From NCBI RefSeq assembly GCF_014692505.1, contig NZ_JACNYK010000002.1, forward strand, positions 1,240,001-1,304,000: DNA of 64,000 nt, in the 5' to 3' direction. The notes below the pieces were generated by a model. The model did no database searches and was not told where the DNA came from. It saw only the letters and a list, made by a program, of their open reading frames with translations. The position numbers and the translations under genes are program-made. Position 1 is the stretch's first letter; each line of letters starts with the position of its first letter. Shown in pieces: positions 1 through 7,942 of the stretch. This stretch comes from Sphingobacterium arenae (GTDB lineage Bacteria; Bacteroidota; Bacteroidia; Sphingobacteriales; Sphingobacteriaceae).

Positions 1-1
1 T

Positions 2-1705
2 AACAATTACGATAATGGCCCCCGCCCGAAGAAACCTAAGACAAAAGTGAAAGTAGCGTCCAAGCTGGCAAAGACGGATAGACTTCCGAACACATTCGAA
101 CAAAATTTTTTCAAATCGAACGACGTCTTTCAATTATTCAAAAATGCCAACGCGGTGCCCGGCGAAGATATGTCGTTGATCGTTGGGGTGAAGCCTAGCA
201 CTCAAAAGGGAAAAATCCTGGTATTAACAAATGAGAAGCTTATCAACCCCAATGGTTTCATAGTCGCTAATCAAAGCCGCTACCATAACGAACATATTCT
301 GCCAATAGAGCGCAAAAAAGAACTGGAATCCCTATGGGCAAATGTAACGCACGCTTCCATTACACAAAGTGGCAGTCCTGATTACGGTATCAATGAGGAG
401 TTAGACTTTACAGGAAATCAGGCCTTACGTTTTTTTAATGGCCTGTTGGACGAATACAACACCGTTACACAGTACGATATCGAAGGCGAGGTAGGCGATA
501 CCCAACTTTCCATTATCAATTTGGATATCACTCCTGAAATGCTTGCGGATACGAATGCTATTGTCACGGTTACCGGAATATATCTTGCGGAAGGCGGAAA
601 TCCCGTCATTCATAAGCTCGATATTCCGATCATCAAATCACATGATCCCAATAAAATGTCCGTAAGACCTGCGTTGATGGATTATCGTTTACAATTTAAA
701 AAGAAGACACTGACCTATAAGGTGCAATTTCAGAACGACGGCGAGGGTGACGCGAAGAATATACGCTTGGAGATGTTTTTCCCCAATCAAGTGGATGTAA
801 ATACTTTTAAGTTACTCAACCTCTATCCACAATGCGACACCTGTTTAACCGATCAAGATATGGGCTGTTATACTTATCAGGTTAAGGATGAGGATAAGAT
901 CATTTTCCACTTTCGTGGGATCGCACTACCTGGAACAGCTTCCCAAACAATTACAGATCAAGATAGCACTAAGGGATTCATCCGATTCACGTTGAAATCG
1001 CATAAGAAATTGCAAAATAGATCGCTTCCAAGCTACACCAATATCTACTTTGACAAAAACGATCCCATTCGTACCAATACATCAACTGCTCGCTTCCGAC
1101 CGGGTTTATCACCCATAGTCACATTGGGATTAAATGTGCCTGCTAAACACCCCAATGACGAAATCGGAAGATTGACAAAAGGGCTAACTTTTGGTATCGG
1201 CCTCGCACCTATTGCTCCGTATAAGAAACCTTATTGGCAAGTCGAGTTATTTGCGAGTACGTTTGGCGTTGACTACGCGGCATCGCTTCCCGAACGAAAA
1301 GGAGAAATACAGTTACCTAATAGTAGAGGTGACCTCATGTACTATGGATACAGTGGTATCGACAGCGCGGCCACAAAAAAATATCTTAGTTTGCAAATAC
1401 CTGTGCAGATTCGTTACAATATCAGTCGGTACATATCGGCGGGCGTAGGTGCACTGGTCAAAACACACGTTAATTTACAAAATGATCAACAAACAACATA
1501 TCACCTCCTTAACGCAGGAGCAGAAAGAACGGAACACACGGTAAGCATGAGTGCTGAAAAGGAAAAAATATCGCCCCTTCTTTTTTCACCTTTAGTAGAT
1601 TTAAATATAGGGCGCGCCTATCTGGGTCCCGCAGTCGGTATACGCTACCATTTCGATAAAACGTATAAAAGTAACCTTAATTTCTATTTGATGTGGCGAC
1701 TGTAA
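2..1705 (+). CDS. Partial secreted/outer-membrane protein with DUF11/DUF7619-like domain and C-terminal barrel-like region
   Basis: The reading frame is open from the left window edge, so the N-terminus is missing. A GTG at 47 is the first in-window start, but the codons before it are also open and basic (Pro/Lys rich). The middle (about residues 200-350 counted from 47) resembles the DUF11/DUF7619-type beta-sandwich of Bacteroidota surface proteins. It carries the typical pattern of 'YKVQFQND', a segment ending 'GFIRFTLK', and 'IYFDKNDPIRTN'. The last 190 residues alternate hydrophobic and polar residues, with 'FGIGLAP', 'VPVQIRYNIS'-like strands and an aromatic-rich end, which suggests an outer-membrane beta barrel. 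It overlaps the CHAT gene by 13 bp, so the two are very likely co-transcribed. Function is unknown; an envelope-anchored surface protein is inferred. Confidence 0.65.
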   Translation, partial: NNYDNGPRPKKPKTKVKVASKLAKTDRLPNTFEQNFFKSNDVFQLFKNANAVPGEDMSLIVGVKPSTQKGKILVLTNEKLINPNGFIVANQSRYHNEHILPIERKKELESLWANVTHASITQSGSPDYGINEELDFTGNQALRFFNGLLDEYNTVTQYDIEGEVGDTQLSIINLDITPEMLADTNAIVTVTGIYLAEGGNPVIHKLDIPIIKSHDPNKMSVRPALMDYRLQFKKKTLTYKVQFQNDGEGDAKNIRLEMFFPNQVDVNTFKLLNLYPQCDTCLTDQDMGCYTYQVKDEDKIIFHFRGIALPGTASQTITDQDSTKGFIRFTLKSHKKLQNRSLPSYTNIYFDKNDPIRTNTSTARFRPGLSPIVTLGLNVPAKHPNDEIGRLTKGLTFGIGLAPIAPYKKPYWQVELFASTFGVDYAASLPERKGEIQLPNSRGDLMYYGYSGIDSAATKKYLSLQIPVQIRYNISRYISAGVGALVKTHVNLQNDQQTTYHLLNAGAERTEHTVSMSAEKEKISPLLFSPLVDLNIGRAYLGPAVGIRYHFDKTYKSNLNFYLMWRL

Positions 1706-4287
1706 GGGCATTCCTTTTCGGATTTATTTTTAGTTGCTTAGCCTGCAAAAATCAAACCGATATCCAATTACAAGGTAGCCCGTCGTTGGATTCTGTAGCG
1801 ACCTCTTTCGTTGATTCCGTTGGGGAGCTAGCGTACGATCATTACGCTTCCTTTGAAAAACAGCCAGATCTTTTTCTTCAACAGATAGAAAACAAAGCGT
1901 TGAATGAGGAACAGAAAGAAACATATGCCTGGATTTTAATCAATATGGCTTATGGCTTTCAAGAACACAGTCGATTTTTAGCATCTATCAAATATTATGA
2001 AAAGGCACTGTTGTACGATAAAGAAAATCGCATACTGAATCTAGAGGATAGACTCACCTATTTGTACAAACCACTCGCCAATAATTACACCGTAATTGCA
2101 GATTACGAAAAAGCCGAAACTTTACAGCTAAAAGCCTTAGGGGAAGCGCAAGACGAAAAAACAAAAGCATCGTTTTACAACAATCTTGCGCTCTTATATG
2201 TTTATAAAGGCGAGCGTAAAAAGTCAAAAGAGGCAGCAATTTCCGGGTTAAGGCATAGCACACAAAACGACTACTTAAAAGTTCTTTTACATTATTCCTT
2301 ATCTTCCGCCTATGCTTCCTTAAATGAGGCAGATTCTGCCGAATGGCACAATAGTTTTGCACTTCAAATAGCGAACACATTACCGATAGATGATCATCTA
2401 GCCTTGAGCAAAATCCCTATACTGGAACGAAAATCCGTATTCCTTTTACAAAACAATAAGATAAATTTAAGTCGAAAATATCTCTTAGAGGCTTTGTCGA
2501 TAGAAAAAATGTATTTCCCAGATACCCGTTTTAGAGAAAAAGCAAATCTTTATAACGCTCTCGGTGAGATCTTTTTAATAAAAGAAGAATTTACACAAGC
2601 TAAGAGCTGCTTTAAACAGGCTCATAAGTTACTTGATGTTCACATTCCTGCCCGTACATCAAGCTATACGCATATCGCTGTATTAAAAAATTTGGGGTTG
2701 GTGTACGCGAAACAACAAGCCGATTCAGCATTCTATTATTTTGAACAGGCAATCGAACAAGATTTTGCTTTCCAACAGAATATTACCAGCAAAACCAGTC
2801 ATATTACCGGAAATAAATGGAACCAACATCTTTTAAGCCTGGTCTTCCATCATATTGGAAATCCAGAAGATCTTGATCAAGAAAAGCTAGCCAAGCTGTT
2901 GTGGTTGGTCGAACTAGCAAAAGGGCGTATGCTTTGGAACGACATCAATAGAGCCACGGTTTGGGAAAGTGATACCGTCGAGTTAAACCAAGGAATGAAG
3001 CAACTACAGCAGCTATATTTGACACGTGATAACCTAACGGATAGTAGTGATATCAAAGAAATAAATCAATCGATTCAATTCATGCTCACTGATTTTCAAT
3101 TAGATGAGCAGCACTTTACAAGAAAAGTGGCATTGCCAAATTTCGATAATTTCCAAAAACAACTGACCGACAGCTTGGCTGTAACGTATTCCTATTTTAT
3201 TCATCCGGATAGTAGCTTGTCCGTATTCAAAGTAGATAACGGTAAAATTTCCTGCGTACACCAGAAAAATACAGGTTTATTAGATTCCATTGCTCAGTTT
3301 AAAAAGGATTATTTTTCGACAACCCCTCATCTCTTCAATAACAATCCAAAACGTTATTTTAACAGAGCCCAACATTTGAAAAATCAGTTATTACCCTCGC
3401 TTCCATCGCGATCTATAACACTCCGGCTATCGCTTCATGATGAGTTATATGTTCTCCCCTTTGATGCACTAAGCGAATCTGACAGATTTTTGATTGAAGA
3501 CTTTGATGTTCAATATGTCAATTCCCTTTTAATAAAAGATCTATATCCGAACACATCATTTCACAATCCTCAAATCAGTATTCTGTACCGGGATAAATAT
3601 CGTCCTCCACTTGCTGATCTTCGTTTTGTAAAAAAAGAAGTGGAAAACCTCCAATCAGGTTACAAGACGACAACTTTCTCTTATCAAGATTTGTCTATAA
3701 GAAAGTTGGAAAACGCCTTCAAAACATCATCTATATTACATATTGCGGCCCATACAGTTGTCACCCCACAGCAAGAAGCGAAACTACTTCTACATCAAGC
3801 CATATCTGCCGAACAACTTCGTTACTATCATATCAAATCACCACTTGTTGTTCTTTCTGCCTGCAACACCGCGTCAGGAAATCTTCTCCCTTCGGAAGGA
3901 TTGGAAAGTATCAACAGGGCATTTCTAAGCAAGGGAATTCCAGGCGTCGTGGCAACACATTGGTTTGCTAGCGACGGCACGATGTTAGATATTATGGCAA
4001 AATTCTATGAAGAGTTGACTATTTCTAAAAATCCTATCCATGCGCTCGCGGAAGCGAAAAGAGGCTATCTTTTGGAGCATTCCGAGTTAGGTTCAAACCC
4101 ATGGTATTGGTCTAATATTGCTTATACCGGAACGGACATAAAAATAGACTTGCAAAAATATGCAAGTCTACGCCAAGTTGCTTGGAAAATCGCTATTGCT
4201 TTCCTTGTGCTAGGCAGTTGCCTCTACGGCATGTTAAGGCTTACAAAGTTTAAAAACAAACATTATAAAACCCGCCATAAACGTTAG
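1693..4287 (+). CDS. TPR-CHAT caspase-like protease, lipoprotein with C-terminal membrane helix
   Basis: An 864-residue protein starting with GTG at 1693, inside the end of the previous gene. The N-terminus is a signal sequence ending in a lipobox-like 'SCLAC', so a lipoprotein is likely. Residues about 80-400 are helical TPR repeats ('YNNLALLYVYKGE', 'YNALGEIFLIKEEF'). Residues about 500-820 form a CHAT domain, a caspase-family cysteine peptidase. The His of the 'HIAAHT' motif is residue 687 and the Cys of 'LSACNTASG' is residue 724, so the catalytic dyad looks intact. A hydrophobic helix near residue 835-853 is followed by a basic tail. CHAT proteases elsewhere are activated by partner proteins and cleave specific substrates. 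Here the overlapping upstream envelope protein is the obvious partner candidate, which is inference. Confidence 0.9.
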   Translation: MATVRAFLFGFIFSCLACKNQTDIQLQGSPSLDSVATSFVDSVGELAYDHYASFEKQPDLFLQQIENKALNEEQKETYAWILINMAYGFQEHSRFLASIKYYEKALLYDKENRILNLEDRLTYLYKPLANNYTVIADYEKAETLQLKALGEAQDEKTKASFYNNLALLYVYKGERKKSKEAAISGLRHSTQNDYLKVLLHYSLSSAYASLNEADSAEWHNSFALQIANTLPIDDHLALSKIPILERKSVFLLQNNKINLSRKYLLEALSIEKMYFPDTRFREKANLYNALGEIFLIKEEFTQAKSCFKQAHKLLDVHIPARTSSYTHIAVLKNLGLVYAKQQADSAFYYFEQAIEQDFAFQQNITSKTSHITGNKWNQHLLSLVFHHIGNPEDLDQEKLAKLLWLVELAKGRMLWNDINRATVWESDTVELNQGMKQLQQLYLTRDNLTDSSDIKEINQSIQFMLTDFQLDEQHFTRKVALPNFDNFQKQLTDSLAVTYSYFIHPDSSLSVFKVDNGKISCVHQKNTGLLDSIAQFKKDYFSTTPHLFNNNPKRYFNRAQHLKNQLLPSLPSRSITLRLSLHDELYVLPFDALSESDRFLIEDFDVQYVNSLLIKDLYPNTSFHNPQISILYRDKYRPPLADLRFVKKEVENLQSGYKTTTFSYQDLSIRKLENAFKTSSILHIAAHTVVTPQQEAKLLLHQAISAEQLRYYHIKSPLVVLSACNTASGNLLPSEGLESINRAFLSKGIPGVVATHWFASDGTMLDIMAKFYEELTISKNPIHALAEAKRGYLLEHSELGSNPWYWSNIAYTGTDIKIDLQKYASLRQVAWKIAIAFLVLGSCLYGMLRLTKFKNKHYKTRHKR

Positions 4288-4640
4288 AAATGATTCATCT
4301 GGGATTGCTCCCTGCTGTATACTTTCATGGCTTCCTGGAGGCACGTCTAAATTCTTTCCCATAACTTAAACCATTTGATATTTTACATCCCTTTTTATTT
4401 TGCAGCGTTTGATGTCCTTCTCTAGAACAAGCATCCTCGATAAAAGTTTTCTCATAGTTTTAATTTTTTGTGAATAAATATGTTAATATCATCGTTATAT
4501 CCGCTAAGATCTCGAAATGTTACCCCTCACTATCGAAGAAATTAAATCCAATTACTTTAATTTACCGAACAATCCGCCCCTTTTACCGAGAAATGCCTCT
4601 AATCCACCTAAACTATATAAAGTTACCTAGGTAACTAACT
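4288..4640. other. Intergenic region, no gene seen
   Basis: About 350 bp with no convincing reading frame on either strand. The longest open stretches are under 45 codons and lack a plausible start. The right end runs into a palindrome and promoter for the next gene. No hairpin terminator for the CHAT gene was seen. Confidence 0.5.
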
Positions 4641-4648
4641 TATCTTTG
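4621..4648 (+). promoter_or_regulatory. 16-bp perfect palindrome plus TATCTTTG -7 element
   Basis: AGTTACCTAGGTAACT (4621-4636) is a perfect palindrome. It is followed after 4 bp by TATCTTTG (4641-4648), an exact match to the Bacteroidota TAnnTTTG -7 element. No TTTG is present at the usual -33 position, because the palindrome occupies that place. This arrangement suggests an operator for a dimeric regulator controlling the small membrane-protein genes at 4698 and 5017. The -7 assignment rests on the known consensus; the operator role is inferred. Confidence 0.5.
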
Positions 4649-4697
4649 AAGTATACAAAAAGAAATAAACACATTACAGCATTTTAAAAAAAGTATC

Positions 4698-4979
4698 ATG
4701 GAAACGAAAAAAGCATTCACATTAAACAGCGACAATATCTCCAACACATTTCAAAAAACCATTGACTGGATTCAAGAAACCAAGGTCAGTATAACGTCAA
4801 AAACGGGCAAAGTCTATATCAAACTTCCGTTCATCATCGCTTTTGTTATCCCGCTACTTGTTCCGTTTGCTTTAATTGTAGGTATTATTTTTGCTTTGGC
4901 TTTTAGTATAAATATTACTTTTGAGCGACATGACAATAAAGAGAACCGTATTCAACAAGACGAAATAAATTCTTATTAA
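4698..4979 (+). CDS. Small DUF4342-like membrane protein
   Basis: A 93-residue protein. Residues 1-35 are polar and probably helical ('TIDWIQETK'). A short basic 'SKTGKVYIKLP' strand follows, then a hydrophobic stretch at about residues 47-75 long enough for one or two membrane passes, and a charged tail. The layout of 'TGK.yikLPf' followed by a Pro-containing membrane segment resembles DUF4342 proteins, whose function is unknown. The next gene, a Pmp3/YqaE-like proteolipid, starts 37 bp downstream, so the two probably form one transcript from the promoter at 4641. The family assignment is by eye and not certain. Confidence 0.6.
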   Translation: METKKAFTLNSDNISNTFQKTIDWIQETKVSITSKTGKVYIKLPFIIAFVIPLLVPFALIVGIIFALAFSINITFERHDNKENRIQQDEINSY

Positions 4980-5016
4980 ACAGGTAGTTTACAAAAACAT
5001 TCAAAACAATAGCAGC

Positions 5017-5220
5017 ATGACATTGATCGCAGTTCTATTCCCTTGGCTATCATTCTTTTTAAGAGGAAAAATATGGATTGGCTTTATCTGTCTTATCTTA
5101 CAGTGTACACTAATCGGTTGGTTGCCCGCAGCAATATGGGCAGTAGCTTCCCGCATCGATGAGAGAAATAAGAACCGCATCCGTCACTTGGAGAGACAGA
5201 TGCGGCGTACTATGTCCTAA
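5017..5220 (+). CDS. YqaE/Pmp3-like small membrane protein
   Basis: A 67-residue protein with two hydrophobic segments (about 3-16 and 20-46) and a strongly basic C-terminus. The pattern 'FPWLSFFLRGKIWIGF', then 'LIGWLPAAIWAV', matches the YqaE/Pmp3 proteolipid family (typical '..FLP.L.V.l..g....l.n..L.l.GwiPG.ihA'). That family is linked to membrane potential and salt or cold stress in other organisms. Together with the preceding DUF4342-like gene it suggests a membrane-stress pair. It is convergent with the PepSY gene, whose stop lies 6 bp away. Confidence 0.65.
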   Translation: MTLIAVLFPWLSFFLRGKIWIGFICLILQCTLIGWLPAAIWAVASRIDERNKNRIRHLERQMRRTMS

Positions 5221-5226
5221 TTTAGG

Positions 5227-5670
5227 TCAATCATCCACACGGATGAACTCTCCTTCTCTTGAAAACTCTAGATCAAGTCCGTTCGAGATTTCTACTTCAT
5301 ATCCCTTCCTTTCCCTAATTATCTCCTTCACAAAGGTATTAGGGAAACTCTTACGAATGTATTGAGAAATTGTGGATGGGATAATTTGTACAGGTACTGC
5401 CATTCCTTTCATCTTTATTTTTTCCCATATTCCGTCCGAATCAAATTCTATTTTCGAACCACTTTTTAACACGACCTCGTACTCTTTCTTGAAAATATAC
5501 TCCGTGTCCATCGTAATGGTAATAATCTCCGCGCCAGAAAAATATTTTTTCAGGAATGTTTTTGCTTTATCGGGCAAATTGCTAAAAGATATGGCTTTAT
5601 CTTGTGCGAACGCAATAGTTATCGTACACAACAAAAATACCATTGCAATTAATCTAAATAACATTTTCAT
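5227..5670 (-). CDS. Secreted PepSY-like domain protein
   Basis: A 147-residue protein with a clear Sec signal peptide ending at 'AFA-QDK' (about residue 22). The mature part holds two repeats of a PepSY-like (DUF2874) fold. Each begins with a 'lP..ik.fl...f' helix ('LPDKAKTFLKKYFSG', 'IPSTISQYIRKSFPN') and continues with strands ending in 'SGSKIEFDSDGIWEKI' and 'NGLDLEFSREGEFIRV'. Such proteins are periplasmic and often neighbour two-component systems in Bacteroidota. Here the sensor kinase and regulator lie directly upstream on the same strand, so it may be a target or an accessory of that system (inference). Confidence 0.85.
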   Translation of the reverse strand: MKMLFRLIAMVFLLCTITIAFAQDKAISFSNLPDKAKTFLKKYFSGAEIITITMDTEYIFKKEYEVVLKSGSKIEFDSDGIWEKIKMKGMAVPVQIIPSTISQYIRKSFPNTFVKEIIRERKGYEVEISNGLDLEFSREGEFIRVDD

Positions 5671-5811
5671 TATGATCCGTCGTTTTCATGCGTATATGAT
5701 TATTTCGTAAGCTCGGGCACATTCACCCATGTTTGTTTTTCAAACATGGACATTTCATATTGCAATGATTCCAATCGATTTAGGAAAGTTTTAGGAATGG
5801 AGTAATGTCGT

Positions 5812-7089
5812 TTATTTTTTTATAGAAAAAATATGCATTTCACCCTCAAAACGATAGTCTATAGATAATTGGGAATAACTATCTACAATCGATTTTACAA
5901 TAGCAAGGCCCAGGCCATTGGATTGACTATCTTGCGTGCCTTTATGAAAGCGGTTGAAAATTTTCTCTTGATCTAACGATATTGGATGACCGGTATTAGC
6001 AACCGAAACTTGATGCTCGTCTATATTTATAAATATCCGCCCGCCCTTTACATTATATCGTATAGCATTACGGAACAGGTTAGAGAGCATGATAAGTGCC
6101 AGGTCTTTGTTCATCGATGTTTCAAAGACGGTATGTTCCTCCACTTGTAACGTGATGTCTTGAAAAAGTAGAAAATCGTGAAAATCTTTACTGATCTCTT
6201 CTACTAATTGATTTAAGCTAATTTGATTAACGTCCTTATACTGTTTATTCTCAATCCTCGACAGCATCAATAATGCTTTATTCAAATTTACAAGCCGTTT
6301 CATCGATGATTTCGAATCAGCTAACTGGGTAAGTTGGTTTTCAGAAAGTGATTCGTCCTCCATCAACATCTCCAATTTATTGATCGTAATAGCCAACGGT
6401 GTTTGCAATTCATGCGCTGCATTTTCTATAAAACGTTTTTGGTCGTCAAATACTTCTTCATTTCGTCGCCACATCCGGTGTATTTCTTCATCCAGTTGAT
6501 TGAATTCCAAGATATTGGTAGTTAAGACTTTCAAATCGTCTTTTTTTCCAAAGCGATAAAGATTAAGGTTCTCCAATATGATATTAAATGGACGCCATGC
6601 GCGGCGAAGAACCAATTCATTAATTAAATATACGCCCAAAACCAGGACGAGGTATAACACGATGAGTGCCGTGGTCAGGTTCAGTATCAAATCATCCTCT
6701 TCTACCGTAGATGTTCTGATTTCCAAATGATACGGTTTTTGATCAGGCGCATAAAACCCCGTGCGCAATACACGATAAGGCTCCATCTCATCGTCATAAG
6801 GCATATAGAAAAATTCATTATCGAGTCGATTCTCCTCTGAAAAATCATTTTCATCTTCCACGGAGGTGATTCGAAATTGGTTAATACCGTATTCATTGGT
6901 TTCGAGCAATTTTGGATGTGCATAAACCTCTCTTAAAATTAATATCTTTTGATTTTTAAGCCCATCGTCTACATTGTCGTAGACTTCTTCCAAAATAAAG
7001 GCATAAAATAAAGCCGCCCAAATTGTAATAATTATCAGAAAAGCAATGCTCAAATAACGTAAAGTATAGTTCTTAAGAGAAACTTGCAT
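5812..7089 (-). CDS. Sensor histidine kinase
   Basis: A 425-residue membrane histidine kinase. A transmembrane helix at about 12-33, an acidic periplasmic sensor region at about 34-133 and a second helix at about 137-158 come first. The HisKA domain follows, with the H-box 'ENAAHELQTPLA' (phospho-acceptor His226). The HATPase_c domain has the N-box 'LSNLFRNAIRYN' and the G-box 'SNGLGLAIVKSI'. There is no obvious canonical HAMP. It lies 4 bp downstream of the response regulator, forming a regulator-kinase operon, and the PepSY gene follows 141 bp later. The sensed signal is unknown. Confidence 0.95.
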   Translation of the reverse strand: MQVSLKNYTLRYLSIAFLIIITIWAALFYAFILEEVYDNVDDGLKNQKILILREVYAHPKLLETNEYGINQFRITSVEDENDFSEENRLDNEFFYMPYDDEMEPYRVLRTGFYAPDQKPYHLEIRTSTVEEDDLILNLTTALIVLYLVLVLGVYLINELVLRRAWRPFNIILENLNLYRFGKKDDLKVLTTNILEFNQLDEEIHRMWRRNEEVFDDQKRFIENAAHELQTPLAITINKLEMLMEDESLSENQLTQLADSKSSMKRLVNLNKALLMLSRIENKQYKDVNQISLNQLVEEISKDFHDFLLFQDITLQVEEHTVFETSMNKDLALIMLSNLFRNAIRYNVKGGRIFINIDEHQVSVANTGHPISLDQEKIFNRFHKGTQDSQSNGLGLAIVKSIVDSYSQLSIDYRFEGEMHIFSIKK

Positions 7090-7093
7090 CGCA

Positions 7094-7765
7094 TTAAACC
7101 AATTTATAGCCTATTCCATAGACTGCCTGAAAATCAACTTCCGCTCGATGGCTTTTAAGCTTACGTCTTAAATTTTTAATTTGTGAGTAAATAAAATCAA
7201 GATTATCCGATTGATCCGCATCATCGCCCCAAACAGCTTCTGCGAGCGATGTTTTTGTAATCAGCTTTTCAGGACGTATCATAAAATAATAGAACAAGTC
7301 ATATTCCTTTCGATTTAATTGGACTTCATCTGCCCCGATAAGAACCTTACGTTCTTCTGGAAACAATTTGACATCTTTGAACTCAATCGCTTGCTCGCCA
7401 TGGTGGTTCTTGCGACGCACGACGGTCTTGATACGTGCTAATAGCTCTGCTAGATGAAAAGGTTTCGCCAAATAATCGTCCGCACCCAATTCCAAGCCTT
7501 CCACCTTATCCTCCACAGAATCCTTGGCAGAAATAATAATGACCGAGTCGTCTTTTCCCAGGGCTCTCAATTCCGCTAATAATTCCATACCTGTGCCACC
7601 CGGCAACATGATATCCAGCAATATACAATCGTAATCATAGTTAGCTACTTTAGCCAGTCCACTCGTGTAGTCGTTAGCGGTTTCTACGATATATTTTTCG
7701 CCTTCTAGAAATGATTTCATCACGTCACAAAGGTCCGTTTCATCTTCTACAATCAGTACTTTCAT
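7094..7765 (-). CDS. OmpR-family response regulator
   Basis: A 223-residue regulator starting at 'MKVLIVEDE'. A start 18 bp upstream is possible but would add a non-conserved hexapeptide. The receiver domain carries the acidic pair ED near residues 7-8, phospho-acceptor Asp51 in 'CILLDIMLPG', Ser79 and Lys101 in 'LAKPF'. The C-terminal winged helix (about 125-223) has 'LNRKEYDLFYYFM' and ends 'VYGIGYKLV', as in OmpR/PhoB relatives. It is the first gene of the operon with the histidine kinase and is divergent from tamB. Confidence 0.95.
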   Translation of the reverse strand: MKVLIVEDETDLCDVMKSFLEGEKYIVETANDYTSGLAKVANYDYDCILLDIMLPGGTGMELLAELRALGKDDSVIIISAKDSVEDKVEGLELGADDYLAKPFHLAELLARIKTVVRRKNHHGEQAIEFKDVKLFPEERKVLIGADEVQLNRKEYDLFYYFMIRPEKLITKTSLAEAVWGDDADQSDNLDFIYSQIKNLRRKLKSHRAEVDFQAVYGIGYKLV

Positions 7766-7882
7766 AGTTAAACTAAAATACAATAATACTCTTTTATCAC
7801 TAATACTTCACAAACGTTATTTTTGTTTGTTAATTTGTGTCGGCAAATAATTGAAAGTAGAAATGAACATTTCTATACTTTT

Positions 7883-7890
7883 TACGTTTG
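7883..7890 (+). promoter_or_regulatory. Candidate -7 element of tamB
   Basis: TACGTTTG matches the Bacteroidota TAnnTTTG -7 consensus 52 bp before the TTG start of tamB. No TTTG lies at the ideal -33 spacing, so this is a partial match only. Confidence 0.35.
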
Positions 7891-7942
7891 TTGATTAAAG
7901 AGGATTGCAAAATAAAGTCAGATAAATTAATAGAAAACCACG

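Noticed and set aside
5159..5365. Plus-strand frame overlapping the YqaE-like gene end and running into the PepSY gene
   Set aside because: Arg/Ser-rich frame-shifted product, overlaps two better-supported genes.
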